Positions 10,232-19,343 of a DNA stretch of 64,000 nucleotides are shown one piece after another; the stretch's first letter is position 1, and each line of letters starts with the position of its first letter. The notes beneath the pieces were generated by a model. That model worked only from the letters and a program-made list of their open reading frames with translations. It was not told where the DNA came from and made no database searches. A program made the position numbers and the translations under genes. This DNA comes from Pseudomonadota bacterium (GTDB taxonomy: Bacteria; Pseudomonadota; Gammaproteobacteria; Acidiferrobacterales; Acidiferrobacteraceae). The stretch lies in NCBI GenBank assembly GCA_021819245.1, contig JAKARI010000001.1, forward strand, positions 1-64,000. Reading direction: 5' to 3'.

Positions 10232-11227
10232 TCACTGGGCACCATAGAGCGCCGCCAACCTCTGTGCGGTTACTATCATGACGCTACGCATTCGTCGGGG
10301 TCTTATGACCTCCGCCTTCTCCCCAAATCCCAAAATCCACCAACGCAGTTGCTCGGTCTCGGGCAAGGTGGCCTGAATGCGGATGCGGCCATCGGGCATT
10401 GGCGTCAGACGCTGATTCGTACTCAACGGGGTCTCGGCGAGATGGCGGGCGGCATCGGCCTCCAGCAGCAACTCGAGATGCACCATCTTTCCATTCCCAA
10501 AACCCATCTGCCCCGAGGCAATATAGGCGTCGATATCAAAGCCCGCCGGCCGGGACACCGGGGCCGCGAGCATCTCCACGGCCTTCATGCGGTGCAAGAC
10601 GAGTAGGAAAGGGTCCTGATACCCATAAAACGTGCACACGAGATAGAGCACCGCGCCACGCTGGACCAATCCTAATGGATGCACGGCATCATAATCGACG
10701 GGCGTCTTTTCGCCGGCCTTCAGATAGCGAATCTTTACCTGGCGGTCGGCAAGCAAGGCCTCATAGAGGACCTTCTGCACATCTTTCTTGAGAGGCGGCA
10801 CCAAGAGGGCCTGCATGGGCGCGACGACGCGGACCTTGTCGGCCCAGGAACGCCTGGGCCCCATCTCGGAAAGTCGCGCCGCGGCAAGCCTGAAATAGGG
10901 ATCAAGTTCCGCTAACGCCGCAGGCGGCAGCAAGGGCCGCAGGTGCTGCTGCACCAGCTGAAAGGTCAGCGCCTGCGAAAGGCTTAAACCCGGGATCGTA
11001 AGGCCGGGGGCGTCGGCGCTCCAGCTCCACCCAAAGGGCCTGCTGCGCTCATCGGCTTGCAGCGGAAAAAGACGAGTGAGATCCAAAAGGTCCCGTTCGA
11101 CCGTGCGTTTGGTGACCTCATAGCCCCCGCCCACGAGGCCTTCATGGATCTCGGTTGCCGTCTTCTTGGCGGGATGGCGCGGGATAAGCCTTAACATCTC
11201 CCACTGGCGCGCAATCGTATCCGGCAT
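10232..11227 (-). CDS. HTH/WYL-domain transcriptional regulator
   Basis: 331 aa; N-terminal HTH (TVERDLLDLTRLFPL), WYL-like core (KVLYEALLADRQVKIRYLKAGEKTPVDYDAVHPLGLVQRGAVLYLVC). Confidence 0.9.
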   Translation of the reverse strand: MPDTIARQWEMLRLIPRHPAKKTATEIHEGLVGGGYEVTKRTVERDLLDLTRLFPLQADERSRPFGWSWSADAPGLTIPGLSLSQALTFQLVQQHLRPLLPPAALAELDPYFRLAAARLSEMGPRRSWADKVRVVAPMQALLVPPLKKDVQKVLYEALLADRQVKIRYLKAGEKTPVDYDAVHPLGLVQRGAVLYLVCTFYGYQDPFLLVLHRMKAVEMLAAPVSRPAGFDIDAYIASGQMGFGNGKMVHLELLLEADAARHLAETPLSTNQRLTPMPDGRIRIQATLPETEQLRWWILGFGEKAEVIRPRRMRSVMIVTAQRLAALYGAQ

Positions 11228-11287
11228 GCCCTCGCCTCCTCATAAGGGAACCCGAGCGGGCCCCTCGTCATACCCACCCCCACACCG

Positions 11288-11344
11288 CCCTGCGCCCCAG
11301 GGACCTGGGGCATGCGGGCGCAGGGCGCGCCTTGGCGCCCGCAT
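11288..11344 (-). promoter_or_regulatory. Overlapping, mutually exclusive hairpins upstream of the WYL gene
   Basis: Perfect 10-bp IR ccctgcgccc(11288-11297)/gggcgcaggg(11316-11325); perfect 10-bp IR atgcgggcgc(11312-11321)/gcgcccgcat(11335-11344); nested gccccag/ctggggc (11294-11300/11305-11311). Confidence 0.55.
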
Positions 11345-11404
11345 GATAAGTCGCGTGCCCTCGAAATGGCGGGGCCTGCCATTATGGTTATGCGTCATGG
11401 AAGT

Positions 11405-12892
11405 TTAGCCGCCCCCCAAAAAACTGGCCAGACGCACGAGGGCCTGCGTGTCCCGCCCGCAATAGCGCCGCAGGGCCTCATCCAGGACCTTTTTGCGCTC
11501 GGGGGCCGTGGCCGGATCGATGGCCTCCCGATAGGCCTCCTGCGCCCCGCCTCCATCCTGCACCTCGGCAAGGCCGGCATAGTCGAGATCCGGCGCGATC
11601 GTCGGCAACACCGCCTTGATAGACCACGAGCCCTTCATGGCCGGGTGGTAATAGTGGGCCCGCGTAAGCGGCAGGAGATCGACCAGGCGCGCAAGGAGCG
11701 CGGTGAGGGGTGCGGCCAGATCGGCGTGGCGGGTGGCAAGCTCCCGAATCACGCGGCCCTCGAAGCCCTGATTGTACACACAGATGGGGCCCTTGGCGCC
11801 CAAGGCCTCGATCAGGGCGAGCGCAAAGGGCCGGGTCGGATCGGCGCCTGAGAGGTCCAGAAACTCCGTGTGGCTCACCGTCCCTGACCTCTCCTCCCGA
11901 TGACAGGACCATTGAAACGGCAGCTGCTCATACGGACGCGTGCCCCGCCAGATGGGCACGGCAAACTGAATCGTCTCGAAATCCAGGTAATAGCGGGGAT
12001 AGTCGAGTGCCCGCAAGGCCGCACGGGCGCCCGGACGCCGATCGAATCGCCCGGCCCGGGTCACCTGCCGCACCCATTCCTGCGTGGGGTTGCTCAACAC
12101 CCCCTCCGGGATATCCCGCACATCCGTGTAACCGGCGCCACTTAAGACCTCGATCGCGCCGGCGCCGATCCGGGGGAGACAAGACAGCGGGTACTCCGGG
12201 GCATCGGCATGACAGAAGGCCTGATACGGACAGGGGTAGGGATCATCGCAGCTGTCTGTCATCTCGGGCATGGCACCGGCCAGGGTCCGCCGGGCCTCGA
12301 CGATCCACCCCGGGACCTCGGCTTCCAGGGGCTGCACCACCGCGGTCACGTCCTCCGCGGCAAAGAGGCTATTTTCCGTCCCGTCGGGGCGGATCTCGCG
12401 ATAGCACTGATCGCCCGGATAGATGAACGCGCTATTGATGTAGTGCAGGACCCGGCGTTTCACAGAGACACCGGCGCCCGCAAAGACCTGGGCCTGAATG
12501 GCGATGTCTGCGAGCTGATAGTCCTTCACGCTGGTCGACGATTTGACCTCGACGAGATCGAAGGCCTTGCCGCGGGGCCGGGGCACGAGGATGTCGGCGC
12601 GCACCAGCACCCCGTCTTGTTGCACGGTCGCTTCAAAAAGCGGCCTGCGCGCGGCAAGGGCCGCCCGGGTCTGGCTCAGGGCCGCCTCGAGCGGTCCGTC
12701 CGGGGCAATCAGAATCCCCTCCGGCCAGCCCAGACGGGCGACGACGCCCACGTCCGTCCCGATCGCCAGCACAGCGTCGTTTGTCTCATCGGCCGGCACG
12801 CAGTCGGGCCTATGGACCGACAGCCACAGACGCCGTGGACACTGCCAAAACGCCATCAATTTCGATTTCGACAAGCCAAACCGTTGCCCCAT
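11405..12892 (-). CDS. DUF2779-like protein: PD-(D/E)XK nuclease-type N-terminus plus exonuclease-like C-terminal region
   Basis: 495 aa; GLSKSKLMAFWQCPRRLWLSVHRPD, nuclease-like VRADILVPRPRGKAFDLVEVKSST, C-terminal YYLDFETIQFAVPIWRGTRPYEQLPFQWS and GRDTQALVRLASFL. Confidence 0.85.
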   Translation of the reverse strand: MGQRFGLSKSKLMAFWQCPRRLWLSVHRPDCVPADETNDAVLAIGTDVGVVARLGWPEGILIAPDGPLEAALSQTRAALAARRPLFEATVQQDGVLVRADILVPRPRGKAFDLVEVKSSTSVKDYQLADIAIQAQVFAGAGVSVKRRVLHYINSAFIYPGDQCYREIRPDGTENSLFAAEDVTAVVQPLEAEVPGWIVEARRTLAGAMPEMTDSCDDPYPCPYQAFCHADAPEYPLSCLPRIGAGAIEVLSGAGYTDVRDIPEGVLSNPTQEWVRQVTRAGRFDRRPGARAALRALDYPRYYLDFETIQFAVPIWRGTRPYEQLPFQWSCHREERSGTVSHTEFLDLSGADPTRPFALALIEALGAKGPICVYNQGFEGRVIRELATRHADLAAPLTALLARLVDLLPLTRAHYYHPAMKGSWSIKAVLPTIAPDLDYAGLAEVQDGGGAQEAYREAIDPATAPERKKVLDEALRRYCGRDTQALVRLASFLGGG

Positions 12893-13059
12893 ACCGCCTC
12901 CTTACCCCTCGATCCGATCTCTCGCTATGCGGTTTCGCCCTGCCGCCTGGAACCAAAGACCCAGGCCATGGCATCGGTCGCCTCGATCCTGAGATCCTCG
13001 GGCACCATGATGCCGGTGCGCCACCAGGCCCCGACCCCCTTCGTCAGCGACCATTGCCA

Positions 13060-14037
13060 TCACCCCTGGGCGCGATCCACCCCCCCTGCGACGAGTCGTA
13101 CGGCCAGATCCGGCGCATCGACCGGCCAGAAACACTCCGGTCGCGGGCGGCGCACACCCGCCTGCCCGGCCGCGGGGCGACACGCCACGAGGTGCTCGAC
13201 CCAGCGCGCCGGCACGGCGTGCGCGCCATGCACCGCCCCCAGAAGCGCCCCGCAGACGGCGGCGTTGGTATCGGTGTCCCCGCCGCGCCCGACGGTATCG
13301 ACGAGGGCCTGCTCGAGGCTCGGGGCATGCAGCAACTGCCAGAGGGCGTTGCCGAATGCCACCAACACCCAGCCCTGCAGGGTCAGGTAGTCCTCGGGAG
13401 GCGCCCAGGCGGCCCTGTCGATGACCGCTACCAGAACCTCGTCTACCCGGTCGCCGATCGCCCATTCCCGGATATGGGCGTAGAGCGATGCCGGTTCGGA
13501 TCCGGTCTGTACGGCGTGCGCGATCGCCGCCGCAAACAGGGCATTGGTCTGCCCGCACACCGGGTGCGGATGGGTCAGCGCAGCGTCGGCATGGGCCCAG
13601 GCGGCCACGACCTTTCGGGGATGCGCCGCGCCGAATATCCCAAGGGGGCTTACCCGCATAAGCGCGCCATTGGCCTGGCTGTCGGGGTTGGGACGTCCGC
13701 GCAGGGCCGAGGCGATCGTCGCGCCGCAGTCGAAGGGATCCGAATGAAGCCAGTAGCGGTAGGCCTCAAAGGCGGCCGCCGCCTCGTACCGGCCCTCGGC
13801 CACCAGCATGCGTGCAAGCAGGAGCGCAAGCTCCGAGTCATCAGTCGGCTGTCCGGCGAGCGTCCCCCACGTGCCGCCCGCGGCAAGATCGCGCACGCCG
13901 TCGGGATAGCGGCGGCGGATCTCCTCGGGCCGGCAAAATTCCACGAGGCTCCCCAGGGCATCGCCGGCCAACTGGCCGAGGAGACAGCCCTGGGCGCGCA
14001 CGACGCGGTCCGGGCGACTGGATCCCTTCTTTCCCAT
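13060..14037 (-). CDS. ADP-ribosylglycohydrolase (DraG-like) family protein
   Basis: AQGCLLGQLAGDALGSLVEF, TDDSELALLLARML, GRGGDTDTNAAVCGALLGAVHG; ATG at 14037. In-frame reading continues 45 codons past the TGA (see findings). Confidence 0.93.
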   Translation of the reverse strand: MGKKGSSRPDRVVRAQGCLLGQLAGDALGSLVEFCRPEEIRRRYPDGVRDLAAGGTWGTLAGQPTDDSELALLLARMLVAEGRYEAAAAFEAYRYWLHSDPFDCGATIASALRGRPNPDSQANGALMRVSPLGIFGAAHPRKVVAAWAHADAALTHPHPVCGQTNALFAAAIAHAVQTGSEPASLYAHIREWAIGDRVDEVLVAVIDRAAWAPPEDYLTLQGWVLVAFGNALWQLLHAPSLEQALVDTVGRGGDTDTNAAVCGALLGAVHGAHAVPARWVEHLVACRPAAGQAGVRRPRPECFWPVDAPDLAVRLVAGGVDRAQG

Positions 14038-14161
14038 GAAACCCCCCTTACGCGACGGTGAACACACCCACCGTCTGGATCACTCTGATAGGACACCCGA
14101 TAGATCGTTCTCGCTTACCATATCCACCCCCCTTGCCTCATTGTGCCAGACATCGTCCGGA

Positions 14162-15439
14162 TCACACGCCACACACGACCTGCCGCTCCTGTACCAGGGC
14201 GCGCACATCCTTATGCTTGACCCACACGAAGCCATCGCCCTTCGAGAGCAACGCCACATCGACGGGTTCGGCGACGGTCTGATCCTCGCTTGTGCTCATA
14301 CGCATCAAAAACGCGGTGAGACTGACAAGGGACTCGGCCATCTTGGCGAGGTCCTGGCGCGGCAGGGCGCTTACCGCAGACAAGAGCGGGTCCGCATACG
14401 GCTCAAGGATGTTCTTACGCACGGAGAGCGCAAACGCCCTCCCTTGCTCAGCCACGCGCTCGGCGTCCCCGCCATCATCCGCATCGTCAAAATCATCGAG
14501 ACCCTCGTCGTCATCCTCCCGATCGTCGTTCTGCGCACGCGCCAGGCGGATCGCGGCCTCTGCGACCTCCTTAAACACGCGCGGGTGGATCCCCTCGATC
14601 AAGGAATTGATCATCTCGTGCTGCCCAAAAGGCGCCACTGTCCCATCCGCATCCCTTCCGACCCGTGTCTCGTCGGTCTTGCGGTACCGCAGGGTCCCCG
14701 CGGCCAGCGTGCCCACATCGTACATAAGCAAGACCGGAAATGGCTCGGCCTCCCCCATGCCGGCGATCACCACATGGCCGCGATCCCGCGGATGGAACCA
14801 ATCCTTCTGGTAGGCGAACTCCACGGTCTTGCGCAAGGCCTCTTTCAGGGCGGGCGTCAAGGAAAACCCTTCAAAGAGATCCCGCTCGACCTCGTCTAGG
14901 GCCCCGGCGAAGGTCTCCCGAACATGCTGCCCATAGTCCGGACCCGCACAGGCAAGATCCCGATACCGCTCCCAGTCTTCGTGATCCGCTTTGATGATGG
15001 CCGCGAGCCTTTTTTGCTTGGCCTTGTGACCGATCTTTTCCTCTTCCGCCAGCCCCCTCTTTAGTTCGTCTACATAAAACTCCTTCCAGAAATTGTAGAT
15101 GAGGCTCTGCAGCCAGCGTGTCTGTGTTGTGGGGGGTAAGAGCCGGTCGGCGCCCTCGATGAAGCCAAAGAAGTCCTGCGCGTACTCGGCCAGGGTGTCG
15201 AACCGCTGCCCGTCGAGTTTTTGCGCATAGACCTTGACGACCGTCTCCCACGGCACGCCCATGATGTCCGCCGAGCCATAGGTCATGACGGCGACCGGCA
15301 GCTTCGGGGATAGGCAAAAGAGCTTCTCGGCGGTGGAGTAGATCTTCTTGCGACCCCCATCCCCATCGCTCACAGTCACGGCGCTATCGGCCGCAAGCGC
15401 AATGCCCCGCTTATTCATGACCGCCACTTCACATGTCAT
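14162..15439 (-). CDS. Stand-alone proteasome-beta-like Ntn-hydrolase
   Basis: 425 aa; MTCEVAVMNKRGIALAADSAVTVS...RKKIYSTAEKLFCLSPKLPVAVMTYGSADIMG resembles the proteasome beta N-terminus; after Met removal Thr1 and Asp17 are in register and KKIY matches the Lys33 region. Confidence 0.75.
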   Translation of the reverse strand: MTCEVAVMNKRGIALAADSAVTVSDGDGGRKKIYSTAEKLFCLSPKLPVAVMTYGSADIMGVPWETVVKVYAQKLDGQRFDTLAEYAQDFFGFIEGADRLLPPTTQTRWLQSLIYNFWKEFYVDELKRGLAEEEKIGHKAKQKRLAAIIKADHEDWERYRDLACAGPDYGQHVRETFAGALDEVERDLFEGFSLTPALKEALRKTVEFAYQKDWFHPRDRGHVVIAGMGEAEPFPVLLMYDVGTLAAGTLRYRKTDETRVGRDADGTVAPFGQHEMINSLIEGIHPRVFKEVAEAAIRLARAQNDDREDDDEGLDDFDDADDGGDAERVAEQGRAFALSVRKNILEPYADPLLSAVSALPRQDLAKMAESLVSLTAFLMRMSTSEDQTVAEPVDVALLSKGDGFVWVKHKDVRALVQERQVVCGV

Positions 15440-15488
15440 AGAGGCCCTCCCGTCCCAGCCATCGATACCGCCTATGGTAATTCGCTCA

Positions 15489-15507
15489 TGCGACAGATCG
15501 TGTCGCA
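15489..15507. promoter_or_regulatory. Palindromic operator candidate TGCGACA-GATCG-TGTCGCA
   Basis: Perfect 7-bp inverted repeat in the divergent intergenic region between the Ntn-hydrolase gene (-) and the NERD-helicase gene (+). Confidence 0.6.
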
Positions 15508-15519
15508 GAAAACGGGGGC

Positions 15520-15558
15520 GGCCCGGCCCCTTTGGCGACCCCGCAAGGGGGACGGGCC
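15520..15558. other. Long imperfect hairpin in the divergent promoter region
   Basis: ggcccggcccctttg (15520-15534) pairs with caagggggacgggcc (15544-15558), 13 of 15 pairs Watson-Crick. Confidence 0.55.
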
Positions 15559-15644
15559 GGATAGGCAGGGATCTGCATCTTAAGGAGGCGAAACAGGCCT
15601 AAGCCGCGATCTTTGGCTACAATCTCAGTCTTTGAGGACACATT

Positions 15645-17270
15645 ATGGCGACCCTACGCCCCTCCTTGGCGGGCCTCCATGCCACGCTGCCGGGCGAACA
15701 GCGCGAGTTCGACGTCCTGCGGCAACTGGAGGCCGATCTGCCGGCCGACATCACGGTGTTTCATGGGGTGGCGTGGTCGTCTGTGCACAACGGCGTCCAG
15801 TGGTTCGGGGAATGCGATGCCATCGTGCTCGCCCCCAACGGCAGCCTCGTGATCCTCGAGGTCAAGGCCGGGATGGTGGAGTTCGCGCACGGCGCAGTGC
15901 GCAAGCGCTACGGGGACCGCACCAAAGATGTCGGCCGCCAGGCCCGCGTACAGCACGCGGCCTTGCTCCAGCGCCTGCGCGCCCAGGGCCTGCACGTCCA
16001 TATCGCCCACATGCTGGTGCTGCCGGATCAGATGGTGCCCACCGGCACCATAGGCTATCCACGGGAGCGCATCGTCGATGCCGCGGACATGCCCGACCTA
16101 GGCCCTCGGGTCCTCGCGGCGATTCCTGGCCCCGCCGCCCGCGCGCCCGCGGCCGATCGCCTATCCCGATTCCTCGATGATGTGTTCGACCTGGGCACCG
16201 ACGCTCACGCGCGCATCGACTGGGTGGGCCGTGCCGTAACGCGCCTCTCCGGCGGCCTAGCCACCTGGGTGCCGCGCATCACGGCGCCAGACGGGGTCTT
16301 TCGCATCGAGGCCACGGCCGGATCCGGAAAGACCCAGCTTGCGCTGCGCCTTCTGGAGCAGGCGAACCCCCGGGAAGCCCGCGCCCAATACGTGTGCTAC
16401 AACCGCGCACTGGCCGATCACATGCGGCGCGTCGGCCCGCCGGATGCGCACTACGCGACATTCCACGAGCTTGCAGTCGGTAATCTGCGAAGCCAGGGCC
16501 ACGCCATCGATTTTACGGACGGCACGCTCTTTGCGCGCGCCGCGACCCTGTATAAGCAACCGCCACCGGACACCCCATGGGACCTTCTCATCATAGACGA
16601 GGCCCAGGACTTCGATGCCGACTGGATCACGGCCCTGCGCGCCCGACTCGTCTCGGGCGGACGCATGTATCTCTTGGGTGACCCCGACCAGCAACTGCGC
16701 GCGGTGGCCCCGCCGGATCTGCCGCATGCCGTCGCGTTGCGCTGCACCGACAACTTCCGTAGCCCGCGGCAGATCGTGCAGTGCATCAACGCCTGGGGGC
16801 TTAGCGCGCAGCCGGTGGTGGCGCGCGCCCCCCTTGAGGGGGATCTGCCGGGCTTTCATGTCTGGGCGCAGGATGATGCCGATGGCATGCGCGCCACCGA
16901 AGCCGTCGTCGCGCAGATCCTGCAGGAGGGCGTAACCCCCGATCACATCGTGATCCTCACCGCCAAAGGGCGCCAATCCTCGGCGCTTTTGCGATGTCCG
17001 ACACTCGCGGGCCTTGCGCTTAGGCGTTTCACCGGGGACTTCGATGCGACGGGGCAGGCCCGCTGGACCAAAGGGGAGCTGCTATCCGATACCATTGCCC
17101 GCTTCAAGGGCCAGGCCGCCCCCGTGGTGATCCTGACGGAACTCGATTTTGCCGCACTCGATGACCCCCTGCGCCGCCTCCTTTTTACCGGCATGACCCG
17201 CGCGCAGTGGCGTCTTGAGTGCGTGATGAGCACGCGCGCCGAGCGCGTCTTGATGGAGGCCTTGCCCTAG
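15645..17270 (+). CDS. NERD nuclease-domain / SF1 (UvrD-like) helicase fusion
   Basis: 541 aa; NERD-like GECDAIVLAPNGSLVILEVKAG, Walker A EATAGSGKTQLAL, Walker B LLIIDEAQDF, LLGDPDQQL, DNFRSP. Confidence 0.9.
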   Translation: MATLRPSLAGLHATLPGEQREFDVLRQLEADLPADITVFHGVAWSSVHNGVQWFGECDAIVLAPNGSLVILEVKAGMVEFAHGAVRKRYGDRTKDVGRQARVQHAALLQRLRAQGLHVHIAHMLVLPDQMVPTGTIGYPRERIVDAADMPDLGPRVLAAIPGPAARAPAADRLSRFLDDVFDLGTDAHARIDWVGRAVTRLSGGLATWVPRITAPDGVFRIEATAGSGKTQLALRLLEQANPREARAQYVCYNRALADHMRRVGPPDAHYATFHELAVGNLRSQGHAIDFTDGTLFARAATLYKQPPPDTPWDLLIIDEAQDFDADWITALRARLVSGGRMYLLGDPDQQLRAVAPPDLPHAVALRCTDNFRSPRQIVQCINAWGLSAQPVVARAPLEGDLPGFHVWAQDDADGMRATEAVVAQILQEGVTPDHIVILTAKGRQSSALLRCPTLAGLALRRFTGDFDATGQARWTKGELLSDTIARFKGQAAPVVILTELDFAALDDPLRRLLFTGMTRAQWRLECVMSTRAERVLMEALP

Positions 17271-17959
17271 CGCCACGTTTCCCAGAGTGGCGCTTCGGGC
17301 ATGAATCAACCACGCGAGGACTGGAGATTGCATCGATTCGCGTCGCGCCATTCTCGGGGAAAGGGGCCAACGACCCGTCCCGGACATGCCGGACGGCATT
17401 CCGGACGGTTGCCAGAAGCCTCCCACCGCGATGCCGCGAGGTTATTCGACATGGGGACGGGATGGTGCCAAGCTTGGGACAGGGCACGCAACGAAGGCTG
17501 CGGCCCTCTAAGGTCCCAGGCAACACTCGAAATCCGTCCCACCGCGGCGCGCACTCACACTTTTTTCCCGTTCCGCATGCCATTGCGGCATCCGGCCCTT
17601 ATGGAAATGACGCGTTGCCACCCCCTTGCGCCACCAGCGGTCTTACCAAAAACCGAAACGCCCCGCGGATGGCCAATCACACGGGACTTTTAGTAAATTC
17701 TAAAACTCTTAGGTCTTATGCGAAGCGCGGGCCCAGACTGCACACCACAATCTCCTCCTACGCCTACATTGCCTGAATCGCCATAATGATGCTAGGTACC
17801 GTCATGGCTATATGTCCATACACCCCTATTGGACATTATTCTTGGCGCGTATCATACGACCATGCCACGAATATCGCAGTGTGTCTGTGCGGCTTCGCCG
17901 TAGGGAAGCCGCGCTCCAGAAACCCGCGTTGGGGTAATGGCGACCAGGCGCCTGAGAGA

Positions 17960-19129
17960 CTACATAAGCAATCTGTGCGTATGGCGTGCGATCATCAGGT
18001 CTTCATGCGTGGGGATGACCAGCAGGGTGATGCGGCTGCCGGGCGCGGATATCGTGCTGGCATTATGCGTATTGGCCGCGACATCGAGACGGGCGCCGAG
18101 GTGGCCCAGGGCCTCGACGATAGAGGCCCGCACGGGCGCTGCGTGCTCACCGATGCCACCGGTAAAGACAAGGGTGTCCACGCCATTCATGGCCACAGCC
18201 AGCGCCCCCATGGCCTTGGCCGCCTGGTAACAGAACATGTCGATGGCCTGGGCCGCACGCGGATCGGTGGCGCGATTTTTGAGAAGCTGCTCCATGTCCG
18301 CGGTCCCGCCGGACACGCCGTACAGACCGGATTGATGGTTTACGAGGTCTTCGAGGGTCTCGGGGCTGTAACCCTTTTCGGCGAGAAGATAGATAAGGAC
18401 GCCGGGATCCACATCGCCGCTACGCGTACCCATCATAAATCCGCCGGCCGGCGTAAGCCCCATGGTGGTATCCACGGGCCTTCCACCGACGACGGCCGCC
18501 ATGCTCGCGCCATTGCCAAGGTGGGCGATGATCACCCGCCCCTGCCGAATCGATGGAGACAGCACCGTGAGAATGTATTCATAGGACAGACCATGAAAAC
18601 CGTATTTGCGCACACCAGAATCCCAGAGTAGGCGCGGCAGCGGCAATCGCGCGGCGATCTCGGGCAGGGCCGCGTGGAAGGCGGTGTCCATGCAGGCGAC
18701 CTGCGGCAGATCTGGGTAGTGTTGGCCGACGGCCTCTATGGCGTCGATCGCGGCGGGCAGATGCAGGGGCGCGAACTCCACGGCCTGCCGCACATCACGC
18801 AAAAAGGCAGGATCGATGCGGGCATGCCGGACGTGATTGGGTCCTCCGGATACGAGACGATGACCGACGGCCTGCGGTGTCCCCCTATTGCGTTGGGCAA
18901 ACACGGTAAAGAGGGTGCCGATAGCGGCGTGGTGATCGAGTACTGCGTTTAGTGCCATAGGGACCGGCTGTCCGCCCTCCTCAAGCCAGCCATGTCCCTC
19001 GGGTCCGCCGAGACCCTCTATCGCGCCGCGGGCCACCAGGGCCTCCTGCGCCGCATCGATGCGGTAGAGGGCAAACTTGAGCGACGATGACCCGCTGTTG
19101 ATACACAAAATGAGCGGAGATGCGGCCAT
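17960..19129 (-). CDS. ackA: Acetate kinase
   Basis: ILCINSGSSSLKFALYR, GHRLVSGG, FDTAFH-like MDTAFHAALPE, YGFHGLSYEYI, HLGNGASM, FTGGIGEHAAPVR; ATG at 19129. Confidence 0.96.
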   Translation of the reverse strand: MAASPLILCINSGSSSLKFALYRIDAAQEALVARGAIEGLGGPEGHGWLEEGGQPVPMALNAVLDHHAAIGTLFTVFAQRNRGTPQAVGHRLVSGGPNHVRHARIDPAFLRDVRQAVEFAPLHLPAAIDAIEAVGQHYPDLPQVACMDTAFHAALPEIAARLPLPRLLWDSGVRKYGFHGLSYEYILTVLSPSIRQGRVIIAHLGNGASMAAVVGGRPVDTTMGLTPAGGFMMGTRSGDVDPGVLIYLLAEKGYSPETLEDLVNHQSGLYGVSGGTADMEQLLKNRATDPRAAQAIDMFCYQAAKAMGALAVAMNGVDTLVFTGGIGEHAAPVRASIVEALGHLGARLDVAANTHNASTISAPGSRITLLVIPTHEDLMIARHTHRLLM

Positions 19130-19343
19130 ATGTAGGCCTCCTGTCGAAACCGGCGCGGTGCGGGAACCGCTGGGCGCCGGTGCCGCCGGGCGCGCCTGCG
19201 CCACATGGCGCGGGGCGCATGGGGCAAGCGGCGCCTGATATCAAAAAGGTATCGCTAGGCACGGTAGCCCCCCGCCTGATATCAGTCCAGACCCAATCCC
19301 AAATGATGCCGCACAGCAGGCGAGGCAGCGAATCCGTCAGGCC

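Noticed and set aside
12902-13558. 218-aa minus-strand ORF overlapping the ADP-ribosylglycohydrolase gene
   Set aside because: Out-of-frame Arg/Gly-rich shadow; the more protein-like reading is the ADPRH frame and its post-stop extension.
12209-14061. Long plus-strand ORFs (393 aa and 426 aa) across the DUF2779/ADPRH region
   Set aside because: Antisense to genes with clear motifs; composition typical of shadow ORFs.
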